Part shown: one piece after another, positions 1 through 12,545 of the stretch
How positions within the stretch are numbered: position 1 is the stretch's first letter
Layout of the letters: every line of letters begins with the position of its first letter
Source of the DNA: Fratercula arctica
Lineage: Eukaryota; Chordata; Aves; Charadriiformes; Alcidae
DNA length: 64,000 nucleotides
Direction of reading: 5' to 3'
Assembly: GCA_947846985.1 (NCBI GenBank)
Contig: CANTUZ010000005.1
Location: 24,710,389 to 24,774,388, forward strand
Translations under genes and position numbers: made by a program
Notes under the pieces: generated by a model
Told to the model about the DNA's origin: nothing
The model's input: the letters and a program-made list of their open reading frames with translations, nothing else
Database searches by the model: none

Positions 1-978
1 GGTAAACAGCTGTAAAGGGAGACGTGAATATTTTATAGTGCATGTTTGTTTAGCTACAGACAGACACAAAAACGAAAGTTTATTTCACATTTTTGCACAT
101 TTATTTGCACACCGAGGGTGCAAAATCTCCTGAAGCAGAACAAAAATAATGATCTTTAACTGACAATCCTACTACATTTAACAAAACATTCAGTGTTCTT
201 CTCTTTCTCCTTCCCTCCTTTTTCCTCCTCTTTATTCCCTGGATATTTAATGCCTTACATAGCGGCGTGGTGAGCATGTGTTCTTGGTTAGGGACCATTG
301 TTTATGAAATTGTTACAGGTTTCAGATTTCTATGTGGCAAGCAGAACACCCAGGCCCCTGGCTGGTAGCAATTGGAGCCACTCAGAGGTATGTAAACATT
401 AGAGTGAGGAATTTATGAGTCTACAGTTCAGCTGCATGGAACATTTCTCTACTTGGATTTTTTTTTTTTTTTTTCTTTTTCTCTTTTGTGTGTGTGAATA
501 GATCGCTTGACTTCAAACACAGCTGAGCAGTACCTTGGTGTAGGTATAAAGGAACAACATCTGGAAATAATAACTGCTTAGCCATTAGTCTAAAGCCTGT
601 AGTAAGGGCTAAAAGAATACTCAAGTTTAAATTGAGAAAGTTGTTCTAAATGAATAACCCAGATGACAGCGGCCTAAAAAAATAACTAGGATAAAAGGTG
701 GAAGGAGATAAAATTAGGGATCTACAGTAGAGCATTCCAGGTACTGACTGAATATGTGAAAAGGAAAGAAAATGAAGATTCCTGATCAGTGAAAAATTCT
801 CTGGAAATTAAGGTTGGCAATTTGAATTATGTTAGCAATTAAAAAAATTACACGCACAGGAAATGTCCTTCCTTTGGCATGAGTGTAACCTCTAGTATCA
901 CAAAAGAATGTGGGGAATTTTCCCATGACAATAAGGTCATTGTCATTCATTTCTGAAAAATGTCTGGATGGTGGGGAA
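1..978. other. Unique AT-rich non-coding sequence
   Basis: No coding region, RNA gene or recognisable transposon is seen here. Open frames are all under 85 codons and do not resemble known proteins. The only notable structure is a T17 run at 458-474 grading into CT- and TG-rich sequence to about 497, a composite low-complexity tract. The rest looks like ordinary vertebrate intergenic or intronic DNA. Confidence 0.6.
458..497. repeat. Composite low-complexity tract (T17, CT-rich, TG)
   Basis: Seventeen consecutive T are followed by C-interrupted T runs and then GTGTGTGTG. It is pure low-complexity DNA read directly from the sequence. It could be the decayed A-tail of a minus-strand retroelement, but no element body is recognisable next to it. 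Confidence 0.85.
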
Positions 979-1008
979 AGAATGCAGATGATCAGAATGC
1001 AGATGATC
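979..1008. repeat. Perfect 15-bp tandem duplication
   Basis: The 15-mer AGAATGCAGATGATC occurs twice head to tail with no mismatch (979-993 and 994-1008). Absence of divergence implies a recent duplication, probably replication slippage. Confidence 0.9.
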
Positions 1009-4000
1009 AAAGTTCCTTTCAGCCTCCCCTATCACTTTCCCCTCTTACATTTTAAGCTTATCTAACTGGCTTAATAAGACAGAAAATAGGACTAGCTTTT
1101 TTGAGCATGCATAAGTATGAGCTAGTGGATAGATGTTTTGTCATCATCACCGAGACAAAAGTAATTCTCAAAGCTGCACACACACATATAAACCTATGGT
1201 GACTGCAGAGAGTGATGCAGTCAGCTTTATCATTCCATTCCTTAGCGATGATAAGATAGAAAATATAAAAAGGATCACTCACTGATTCCAGTGACTTTAG
1301 TCCCAGCATTAAAAGTAGGCAGCAGTACTTTGAGTGATATGTGTTTGGGCCTTCAGTATTTAGTTATTACATTTAGACATAGTTCTTGATTAAATAGGGT
1401 ATTCATTGCATCTAAAGGAAGATCTCGGCAGAGTTTTCATCTGGAAAGGTCTTATATGCTATTTTATTTAGCATGCTTATTGCTGTCATTCTTTACATTC
1501 TACACTTTCCTGTAGACCAAATCCTTTCCTGTTCTTCCTCTTGTTTCCTGAAATGTATACTGAGAAATGGAGAGAAAAAAAAGCATTGTCTGTACTTAAC
1601 ATATATTCCTCAAAGTCATTGGGTAGTAGGTCCAACATGTTGTCATATGTTGCATGTGTAATGCACATGAAAAAGTCAAAACGTGGGGTTATTTATTTCC
1701 TTAATATCCCAGCGCAGACCAATGGCTAATGTGCATAATGAAACTTCACAGTGGAAACAATTATATTAGCGCATGAAAAGGACACAAGAAAAAAATTTGC
1801 CTTAGTGTAAAAATTGATCCAAAGTTTTAAATTCTAAATTCTGAACAAGGAAAAAAATACTTTTATCAAAATTTGTTCTCAGAGCAACAATTTAGGATAG
1901 TCTAAAACTAGTCCCATATAGTTTACAGGTGCTCACTGGGTAATATCTGATTTACAATTCAAATAAATAGTGTGTTGTTTATAAGGATTTGTTCTGGCCA
2001 TATTTCAAACTAAGCCTGAATGGAAAAAGCAAAGAAGAAAGCACATATTGTCAGAGGATATTTGCAATTCTGAATAAAAATGCTCAGCATCCACCTCTGT
2101 GTGTGATGGTAGTTGACAATATCCACAAAATGTCTGTTTGCCAGTAGTAGATCAGCTGGAAATTTGCACTGTGACAGCAGAGATTCATCTAATGCTGAAT
2201 TTGCAAAACTGACTAAAGGTCTCTTTTCATTCCTAATGCAAGTGTTTGTGGAATTTTTTTGAGGTGTTCATATTTGCTGCTATGACATTTTCTCAGCAGA
2301 AACAGTTGGAAAGTGTCGCCCTCCATTAATTCAATCCACTGTAGACCTGCCTAACTGGAGTAGTGATATGGTGAAAGGTCTGTCTATGCGTTTCCATTCC
2401 ACCGAAGACTGCAGCATGGTTATTTGCTCGAGGCTAAAATTTGGCACAGGATTTAAGATGCAGTTTTCTTTTTCCTCAAGTTTTGAAAAGCCATTAGTTT
2501 CTGTTGACATTTTTTCTTCTCCTTTCTTTCCCCTAAACAAACAAACAAAACCCAAACAAAAACCTCAGAACTAAAAAGTAAATGACTCCAGATGTTGACG
2601 GGGGCAGTTTGCACCCAAAAAAGCCTTTCCGCTTTGGGTTTTTTTTTTTTTTTGTTTTTTTTTGACTTTGGGAAATTGTACAGGTATATAAACTACATGG
2701 ATTAAACTCTGTTTATATTTTAACTTCCATATTAACTATAACTTTAACAAGAGAGAAGTCTATGCAAGGGAACCTGAGAAAAAGACCCACCTCAGCTCAA
2801 TGTACAGCAGTACCATACGTAGAATTCAGGCAATGCTTCCCAACCTGTGGCTGGAGACCCATCTGAAACGTCTATATTTCAGCCCCTAAACGTGGACAAG
2901 AAAGGTATAGCTAAGTATGAATTAATCCTCTGTTCTCTAGGCCATTCTCAAGAGCTGTTATACTGTTAGCATCTTCTAGTCCTGAACAATTAATTATTGA
3001 AAGTTTCACTGACTGCTTATTCTTTTAAAACTCTTTTGTGAGTTTATTTTGACATAATGTCCTATTTACTTATCCATGTATAGACCGAGAAGTATGTAAA
3101 ATTCAACACACACAAAAAAATCAGTACTTTAGCTTCTGTTCTGCAAAAGAGCTGTTGAGTCTTTTAGACTCTACATTTGTGAAAATATTCCTAGTTCAGA
3201 AATACATTATCTAAGCATAATGAATTTTACAACACATGCAAGAGGACACAGTATCATAGCCTCAATAGCAATTCAAAAGGGAAAAAAATTCATTCTACTC
3301 AGTTTCTTATATGGCCTGCCGTACTGTAATATACAGAACTACTCTATAAATGTATTAAAGAACATGAATAGTGATGATTGCAAGACATGGATGTATCAGG
3401 GGGGCGCTACTAGTATTTCTGAAAAACGAACTCTGTAAAAATACTCCATGCGATTTAGAAATGAATGCAGCAATCCTTTTATTTGTGTTTGCTTGTTTAT
3501 TTTGGGCTGGAGAAGGAGGAATTTCTATGTTATTCATAGGACGTTGAAAGAAGGATAATCAAAGTATGCAAAAGATGGCTATGAGTCACAAATTCCTATT
3601 CATTCAAATAGCAATATTATTAATAGGAAAATCATTAATTCATTCACTTTACAGGAGACCTTTCTGTTGTTCAGGGAAACTTTATCCTCAGTCAAGCATC
3701 CTTAGCTTTGCCTGAGTTGATGTGTTGGGTTCTAGGTTCTCTCTGTCACGTGTGCAACTGAGGAAACAATATACTGATTTGCTATCTAATTTTTGTTTTT
3801 TCATTCCCTAACAGTACATCATGCTCAAATAATCTATTTGGCATTGCATATCCCTGAAAAGAGTGAATGATCTTTATCTCCGTTAAATAAGGAGAAATTA
3901 TATAATTGTCCAAATTTCTAAATGGAATTCAGAATTGAAATAGCATTTCTTCATAACTACAGACTGATGCACACTTATGTGTATTTATAAGTCCCCAAAG

Positions 4001-4207
4001 CATAATTATCATAAGTTTATTACCTGTCTTTATGAACAGCTAAGAGAACAAAGTACTATTAAATTCCCTCTTCTCAAGAACTTTAACCTAACGGACCAGA
4101 AAAGTACTTGACCTAGAGCACTATTTATTGGGCATATCCTTTCTCTCTGAGGCTGCATCTGAGCTCCTGAGGCCAAACCAAAAGATCATTTGCCCCTTAT
4201 GCAGAAA
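1009..4207. other. Unique AT-rich non-coding sequence
   Basis: Nothing identifiable as a gene or a named repeat. Two A/T-rich low-complexity patches are present: AAAC-type repeats at about 2535-2563, and T runs at about 2633-2663. Open frames are short and do not resemble known families. Confidence 0.55.
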
Positions 4208-4238
4208 CAAACTTTCATTTACTTTAATGGGAGTTTTG
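4208..4238. repeat. Imperfect inverted repeat, possible ancient sauropsid repeat remnant
   Basis: The sequence CAAACTTTCATT, a short spacer and AATGGGAGTTTTG form an imperfect hairpin. It resembles a self-complementary motif of the type AAAACTCCCATTGACTTC, which I recall as widely dispersed in reptile genomes but cannot name with certainty. Related traces occur near 13887, 24823 and 52595. The family assignment is inference; the imperfect hairpin is visible. Confidence 0.3.
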
Positions 4239-7200
4239 CTTGATCTGATTCCCTGACACTTATGTGATGCAGAGGAGTAGATTACAGAGGAGGCATTAGT
4301 AATGGCCTTTAAAGCTGTCGAGAGCCCAAAAGACAGTGATGTTATCTCAGGGAGAGCTTTTGTGCAGGAGCCATTTTATTTAGAGTGTTCTGTGTGTCTG
4401 TGAGTGCGTTAGCTCACTCTGTCCCCAGCACGCATGCAAGAGAAACTCCTCAATACGGTCTGTATTTTACTCTCTTCTATTGTGGTGTATGCATCTATGT
4501 TCCCACATTCTGTTTCTGCTCATGGTAGGAAACAAAGCGATGTTGTTGTCAGATGATTCCAAATGCCTCACCACAGCAGTATCATTTGTGCCGGACTGTA
4601 CAATTAGCCCGTCAGCTTCAAGTGTGGACCTTTTCTGGTGCAGCCCCATAACGCTGACCATGCACCCAGCTTACAGTTCAGTGGTAAGCAAAATTCAAAG
4701 CTATTCAATGATTACAGCCTTTCTTGCCCTTCAGCACTAATTATAAAGTCAAATGGGAGGACAAACATACTCCTATGACAAATAGTGGCATAGAAAATGC
4801 AGTATAACTCCAGAAAGGCACAATAACAACATTTATCCGTTTCTTCTGAAAAGACGACAAGAAAATCTACAATGACTTTCTAAGTTACAGAATAACCTAT
4901 TGAAGGTCTAACATATTCTGTTAAATCTTGCAAAGGAATTAATATTGTTTATGCTAGTATTCTATCCATGTTTCCAGGCACTTGGTCCTTATGACAACCA
5001 TCTGAATGCTTGGGCAATTTATGCTTTTGACAGTCAACATACAGCTCAATCAGAGCCTCTGTCTAAAAAAATGTATTTCTTTTTAAATAAGTCTTTCTTG
5101 AAAACATGACTTCCACGCCCAAATCTTCACCTAAAGCTGAACAAAAAATCCATCCCTAAACAAATCATGGTTTAAATTCTTCTCCTCTCCCCTAACTATC
5201 TCATTTTTTTTCCCTAATACTTAGCCTGAAAGAACAGAAATGAATTGGGTTCTTTTTCCATCCAAACTTTGATATGATGGCAAAGAAAACAATCGAAGTA
5301 GTGGAAAAGGTATAGCATTTTATTAGCAGTGTTTAGTATAACATAAATAGAAAATCGAATGGTGAAAAATACCTGAAGGTAATTTCTGAAATCTCTATTG
5401 TTTTGCTCAGTGGTAAACTAGATAAAGCCACGCTACTCCTTCTGGTACAGAAGAGAAGTTGCATGATCTTTTCCCACATCTAATATGTATGGATCTGTGA
5501 TGTTAGGCTGCATATAACTCTTGGACAATAATACGTATGTACACCTTGTCACCCAGTTTTCCTGGGCTATCAGGAGAGGGGAAGACAAAGAAGCTGTAAA
5601 TTATGGATGAAATCTTATCCTTAAATTCAAACTTCCCAGCTTTTGCCATCTTATGTCCTAAACCTCAGAATCTTTTAAATTTACTGTTTTGATCTGCATG
5701 TCAAATGATAGATAGCCAGTGCTGAGCTTCTAAATGTGACTGTAATATTATCATGGAGTTCTGGTGACAATGCCAAACCTTGCAGGCTTCACTTTTGAAG
5801 CTGATGGAGTCAGGAGAGCCCTGAGATAAGATTACTGCTTTCCAATGTAAACTTCAGGTTTAAGTATATGTGTTATCATAACAGATGAGGGAAACACTTC
5901 AAAGGAGGGAGATACTCAGCAAATCTGATTTCTTTTGGCTTCTTCCACACAGCTTCTCAAAGAAAGCACTCTATGCTCAAACTCTACAAGAGAATAGAAT
6001 TGTATTGCAAAGAGAATATATTCAGATACCAATTCTTCTGTGACACAAAATCAATGCATTTCAATACTTTTAGCATATGACATAATTGAATCACAAATTG
6101 TGAAACTATTTTTAAGTCGTCTTCACTGTGTATGAAATGAAATTGCTTATATAAAATCAAGGACTTGCCATATATTACAGAATTTACGGGAAACCTCAAC
6201 ACTTTGTCCCAACTACCTTCAGTAATCATGACATTATTACGTATTCAAAATGTGGTGCAATTACAGACTGATGTCAAAGGCTGAAGGTTTAGACTCATCC
6301 ACCATTTCATAGGAAATGCCTGACTTCATAACATTTTGAACTAAGTAGAAATAACAATGCATGTTGACAGGGATTTTTAAAGTTTCTAAGGTATTCCACA
6401 ACTTTATAAACTGATTTACAAATTACACAGTTGGAAAAATTCCAAAGGCCTAGGCAATAAGTCATTAAATATCAAGTAAGGAACTTAAGAAATTGTTTTT
6501 GTGTAGATATTTTTCAGCCTCTGTAGAAACACTGCCATATCTGGCATTATAAGCAAATACCAACAAAGTGCTATGCATTTGGTTTCCAACTGTCATGCCA
6601 GAGAAGACTCAATGACAAGAGAGCAGAATTTATGCTGAAAAAGCTTCATGAACTTAGAATTGAATAATTTTTTTAAACAAAATGATTCAGTAGCCTTGCG
6701 AAATCGTTTATTTCAATTTCAAAAACAAGAACTTGGGTTAGAAAATCAGAAATGTGCACTAACCATGGGCAGACTTTTTCATCACATGCAGAAAATTGTC
6801 TCACTACACTGGTATCTGGTCAGAATCTTATTAACTCTGCTGATTGACCTATTTCCTAGCTTTGAACAGCTAGAAATTCATGCATTAGTAGGAAAGAAAG
6901 AATCTTCATTTTATAGCACAGCAACTAGCACATGATATTTGTGACCAAATGGAATGTGTGATTCCCATGAACTTCAAAATAATCTAATTTTGACTGAGCA
7001 CTATTCAGTCACAATTTATGTTTTATACTAGAAAAAATTCAAAAGACTACAAGCTCTGCTACAGGCATATAGATCAGGATCTAGCACATGCATATGAGCT
7101 GAACATTACAGGGTTATCAAGTAATATTAACCAGCCTGATAGAAGAAAAACTACCAAACAAAACAGGGAAAAATAAACCTTCCTTTATTCCCCTTACGAG

Positions 7201-10200
7201 CAGAAACTCCCAAGAACTTGTGAGTATTATCTGCTTCTTTGTGGCCAGGAGAGGAAAACAACTAATATTTGTGAGAAATAAAGGTTACAGATGTTGATGC
7301 TGATTATTGCTATAAAGAGGAAATTGTGAAAACATAGAAGTTTCCTCTGTTGATCTTTCTATATTGTACTTGTAAAGATCCGTGGTGTTGATGTGTGTAC
7401 GTGTATGCTCGCTCCTCGGACCAGAACTCTTCCTTTTCAAAGGTTCTGTTCCACAGCTGTCATCACTAACTGTGTTCTCAGTGCATTTTTGTTTTGTCAT
7501 TCTATAAACATGTATCTGCTTGTCAGCTTGGACAGCAGATCCAAGCAAATTAGGGGCAGTTTACATCAACATTCTAACTACGCCTCCTTTATAATGAACA
7601 GTGAGAGCAGATCCGCATCTTTTAACAACAACCTTTCATGTTGCCATAGGAATATCGCATTCTGAAATACAAGTCAGTAAATACCTGTGATTCGTAAGGC
7701 ATTAGTAGTTACCTGCAAATTATATATAAATGCTCTAACTTTGTAATTCTTGTCTTCATAGTCATATGTACCCAAAGGAAGTAGAAATTGTTATGCAATT
7801 TGATTTAAAGGTGAAGAAACCAGGGTGAGGTGAGAGAGAGAACACTTCTTTTCCTTAAAGTGCTGTTAACCTCCATGGAGATAAAGGCATTTATCTGTTT
7901 GACCGTCTTCCCCAGTTAATATAACTCTATTTCCTTGAGGTTGACTTACTGGTTAATGACCATTGGTTAATGGTAAATGGTAATTTAAAAAATGCTTTGG
8001 AAGCATTTAATGCATTTTGGAAGTTGGCATCACATAAAATTATCCACATTTCAAGAAGTTCCAAGAATTCTTTGACAAAAGATTTTGTTTGCATATACTA
8101 CGTGTTTCTTGTCAATATGTTTTTCTTTCAATGATAGATAGTCAGGACTATTGAGTTAAAATTTTGAAAAATCGGTATTTGCAATGAACACTATCTTTAA
8201 AACTAAAAAAAAAACCAAAGAACCCCAAACACACTCTTCTGAGAAAGAATTTGTTTTCTTTGTAAACAATGTATTCTGCTAAAAAGAAATTATGGGAGCC
8301 TCTTTTGTTTAGAACAGACAAAGCAGTGGAAGTAGTCTGAGCAGTAGTCCACCATTACAGAAAGAGTAAAGGGATGACATAAAAGGTCTCTCCTTAATAC
8401 TATTTTCTCTAAAAATACAGTAGTTTCTTTACATCTATCCTTGTTGTCTTCAAACCACCTGTATGATATTAAGATACTGATGTCTTTTTATCTTTATCTA
8501 CTTCTCTTTTCCATAAAAAAAACCTTAGTAAATGCCTGTGAAGGGCTTGAGAGCAGGCCCTAGCATTATAAATTACCTGGATCGGTTTTGAGCAAATGGC
8601 TCAGGCATATTTGGCCAACTCTCACGTTTAAACCCTGCCCTCTTCAGCTTATTCTTGAGAATTTTCTTTTTAGTATTCTAACCTCTTCATTGTGGGCTAG
8701 GAAGTCATATTTGCCCTTGTTATATCACTCTCCTTTGGACAAAAGGACTCATCAAATCTACTGTCTCCTAAAATTTGGTCCAGATGAAACTGAAGAATTT
8801 TGGAATTTTCTGTGATTCCTGGAATACTGTCACCTTAATTAAAGCTGTGGGTTGCCAGGCTTCTGAAAGCCTGCACAAGGTCTATCATTTCCTCAGTAAA
8901 TGCACATTAAATCCATGTTTCCTGGAAATGTCAATCTAACTTGCAAACACAAGGCAAAATATAGCCATATAGTATTTTCCGGGAAAACCCAAACAGAAAA
9001 ACGGAAATCCTATCAGCAGTCAAGGAGCCTCAAAATGTTTAGATGTTTGATTTGGAACAGCATTTGAGTCTGGAAGCTGCTTTAGAAGGCTGGAATTATA
9101 AAAGTAGGGCATGGCAAACTGTATTCAGTCATTCAGTTTCCTTTTGTCAATGCAAGATTGCTGCCTATGGCTATTTTCTGGGGGATGCAGGGTGGAGGTG
9201 GGTTTAGCCACACTAGTTTGAATTTCTTGGTGTTGAAAAACTACATTTGAGTTCCAGATCAGACTCTTTTTTTCATAGTATTTCCATAACACTTTGCATC
9301 TAGGCTTTCTGAGAAGTTTTACGTGTTGATGGAAGCGAAAAGTGCAGATTTATCAATGAGCACAGAAAAGAAGAGATAAAGATAGAAGCTGGTACTTCAC
9401 AAAAATCCAGAAATCGATCAGTTTGAGATTTTTCTGAGTCTACTAAAAGACCAACACCTTCCATACTTGATATATTCTCAAAATAAGTAATCAATAAACT
9501 TGTTATGAATAATTTCAAAGGTCTCCTGTGAAACAGAAGTACCATGTTGGATTTGGGTTTATGTCTTTAAGCAAGGTTCAGATTCATTCATATAAATTCA
9601 TAACCTTTTGCCTTTGTGTCTTCTTAGATGAGGCACTTTAGTATTAATTTAACCTGATTAACTATGGTAAAGTGAAATTATTTACAAAGCATACCTCTAT
9701 TTTCTGTTCAATTCTGTTTGGTTACCAATACCTCTATGAACAATAGAAAAAAAAAACCCAAACAAAAAACAAAAAAGCCAAACTTACTTCATTGCATTCA
9801 ATTTTGTAACTTGAGCTTACATTTCAAATCAGACTCAGAAAAAGTGATGTGATAAAGATGGATACTGGTCTAAGCAAGTTACACTTATTTCATTGTAGAT
9901 GGATCTTGACACTTCAAAGAACTGTATTGTCTATTAATCACTGCAAAATCATGTCATGAGGCCTGAAGTCATGAGACCAGGTTAGCTTGCATAGGTTTTT
10001 TATAACCTTCAACTGAATTTCCTTTGTGTTTGTTATAACCTTGAGAACAATGCTGGAGAGCTTCAGAATCAGATGACAACATGCAAATCATCAGAAGTAG
10101 AAATGACAAAAGGAAATCTTGAATTCTATTGAAAGACCTGACTAAGAAACTACCAAAATGTCACTCAAGTAAACTGAGATTATGAGGCATGCAAAGAGTG

Positions 10201-10449
10201 AGGGGCAAAACTGAGGACATACGATCATTTGCAGCAGGATTAACAACTAGAATCTCTTCTTTAAATTAAAAAAAAAAAAAAAATAGTGAAAAGATATCAG
10301 AGCTATGACTGTCCTCGTGGGCCATCTGCATAGCAATTATCTGTCAATGTTTTTGCAGAGACCTCATGGCAGAAATCTAGGCAGATATTGCAGTACTTCA
10401 CAGAGGAAGTTTTAGATTATCAGGAAAATGACTGCATACAGAATTTAAA
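4239..10449. other. Unique AT-rich non-coding sequence
   Basis: About 6 kb without a supportable gene, RNA or classifiable transposon. A-rich patches with the motif AACCCAAAC lie near 8203-8230 and 9749-9778, and a short A-run at 10269-10283. Open frames of 60-95 codons (for example 6648-6935, 7393-7665 and 9300-9545) have no recognisable domain and look like chance. Confidence 0.55.
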
Positions 10450-10959
10450 AACATAAGAATATACGATGTCCTTCCTGCCAGGTCAGCCCAGTGCCCTGTC
10501 AGCAGAACTAGCAGATGGAGATGTTTAGTAAGAGAGTATGAGTCTGACTGCTTTCTGCAGTCCAACCTCTGTCAACATCCACAGCTGTTGTTAAATGGTA
10601 CACTGTTCCTTACACCTTTTAGTAAATTAACATCTAATTCTTTTTGAATTTACTGACACTGCTTCCACCTACAACTTCTTAGGGCAGTGACCTCTGGAAG
10701 TTTACTACCTGCTGTTTTAAGGAGGACTGTGTTTCATCTGCTTGAAAATTACCTCCTTCTAGTTTGAAGGTACTTCAAGGACATTCAAAGGAGATAATTT
10801 TCCTAAAACTTAGTTCTAATATTGTGGTTTGGTAAATAACAGCTTCATATTCGTTTTCAGGATCTTGCAAACCTAGATAATATCCTCACTCTTCTCCCCA
10901 GAAGAGATTACTATCAGCCACAGATTTGCAGATTCATTGTCCATTTCCTCTCCAGGTCT

Positions 10960-11560
10960 CTAAGATGATGAATAAGATTGGTCCCAGCACCTACCCTACG
11001 GGACCCCATTGCATACTCTTCCCCATCCTGAAAAGCGATTGTTAAATCCTATCCTATCCTTTCTATCCTTTAACCAACTTTAAGTGCATAAAAGAAACTT
11101 TTCACCAACGCTATAATAATTTACTTTCTTTAACGCCTCTTTGGTGAGGTCAAAGGCTTTTTGAAAATCCAAATACATTAGGCCAACTTGATCTTATTTA
11201 TATCCATGCTTATTATCATTCTCACAGAACTTCAGCAGGCTGGTGAGGCAGGATTTCCCTTTACAGAACATACGCTGACTTTTCCAACAGACTGCATTTA
11301 TCAATGTGTTCAGAGATCTTATTTTTCTATTATAGACTCAACCATCTTACCAGGGATGGAAGTCAGACTCATTGCTCTTGTAATTCCCATGATCCTAGAT
11401 AGATCTTTCCTTGACAATCTTCCTGCCCTGTATGCACAGTGGCCTCATAATGATAGGTTACACACCTTGGTGAAATATCATCTGGTCCTGCTGACTTATG
11501 AACACCTAATTTATTTATTTTGTATAATATATCTTGTATATTATTTAGAACTGATTGAAT
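10960..11560 (-). pseudogene. Decayed CR1-type ORF2 reverse-transcriptase domain
   Basis: In the active family this domain copies element RNA into DNA at a nicked target (target-primed reverse transcription). The minus-strand reading keeps the catalytic-aspartate context of palm motif A (YLDF-KAFD, 11143-11184). Upstream of it is a segment with C-L-T-L-L spacing typical of the conserved block before motif A (about 11205-11275). Reading frames shift repeatedly and no long minus-strand frame survives, so this is a fossil. A 126-codon plus-strand frame at 11188-11568 is only its antisense shadow. Confidence 0.7.
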
Positions 11561-12101
11561 TCCTCTGACCTATATGCTACAAAAGGGCTTCAGATGGGGG
11601 GAAATCTGTCCAGTGTGTGGAGCAGTAAAGACCAATTCAAAGAATGTATTGTGCTTATTTGCTACAGCCTTATCATACCCAAGTATTCTTTCATAATTTT
11701 GTCACCATGTGGTCTCATCAATTCCCTATCAATCAGACCTGCTTTTGGTATCCTTAAAGAAAATTTTACTATCAGTATGAGCACACTTTGCCAGGTGCTC
11801 TTCAAATTCTTTCTGAGTTTTCATCATTTCCTGCTTATGTATGGTCTCCATATTTTATTGGTTCTGTTGTTCTCTATATTTGGTGTGTTTTTCATTTCTT
11901 AAATGCTGATCTTTTCTCTGTGATAGCCTCCTTAGGTTTTATTATGAGCTACTGAGCTAATGTAGGATTTTGAAGTCTTTTAGCCATTTTACTTTATTTT
12001 TAATGTGACATTCATTTTACTTGACTTTACACTGTAATCTTTTTTAGGTAGAGTTCCAGATGCTTTTTGGCTTCTTGTTTTGTTTGGTTTTTTTGGTTTT
12101 G

Positions 12102-12126
12102 TTTTTTTTTTTTTTTTTTTTTTTTT
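12102..12126. repeat. T25 homopolymer
   Basis: Twenty-five consecutive T preceded by GGTTTT-type low-complexity sequence from about 12072. It lies between the RT-side and endonuclease-side parts of the ancient LINE. It could mark an A-tail or microsatellite expansion inside the element. Confidence 0.9.
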
Positions 12127-12545
12127 GCAGGGTTTTCTTTACTATTTGTTTTGTAAAGTTTTCTTCCTTTCTGGAAACTGAAAAATCACATTCTGGATTT
12201 GTTTAACTTGCTTCCTGCTTTTAAACCTTCCTTTGTCATAGTCACTACTACAGATCATATCTCCCAATAATACCTCTTGAAATTGGTCCTCCTGCACTGC
12301 TCAAGACCAAATTCTTAACAGAATCTTTTCCTGTGGGTTCTGAGACTTTTTTCTTCTAGAAATGAACCGTTCATCATATCCAAAAATTTGCATTTACATT
12401 TCATCCCATTCAAACACTTACCAGATTTCTAGATAGGTAATCAGAATCTCTCACTTAGTACTTCTCTCAAATTTGGAATTTCTTTAGCCTCACTCAGCAT
12501 TTCCTGATCACTACCATTGCTCTGGTAAGGACATAGTTCCATGCT

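Larger units (their letters stand above)
10450..12545 (-). mobile_element. Ancient CR1/L3-like LINE, 5'-truncated and heavily decayed
   Basis: Read on the minus strand, the order is endonuclease-side sequence (about 12240-12530), reverse-transcriptase region (about 10960-11560) and 3' end (about 10450-10800). The 3' end resembles the conserved old amniote CR1 terminus (AACATAAGAA, then GGTCAGnCCAGTGCCCTGTC). The RT part is supported by a conceptual minus-strand reading at 11143-11184 containing YLDF-KAFD, the palm motif A of LINE reverse transcriptases. Just before it comes a stretch like the FRKGRSCLTNLL family pattern. The region at 10960-11010 matches the family phrase corresponding to 'GP..FN' on the opposite strand. 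Stops and frameshifts are everywhere, and T25 at 12102-12126 lies inside. Total length is shorter than a full CR1, so internal deletions are likely. The family assignment rests on remembered consensus, not an alignment program. Confidence 0.8.

Noticed and set aside
2839..2860. CCAACCTGTGG-type phrase resembling some DNA-transposon or LINE ends
   Set aside because: Only about 20 bp with no extension on either side; too short to call.
11188..11568. 126-codon plus-strand open frame
   Set aside because: It is antisense to the reverse-transcriptase region of the ancient LINE, whose motif is readable on the other strand.
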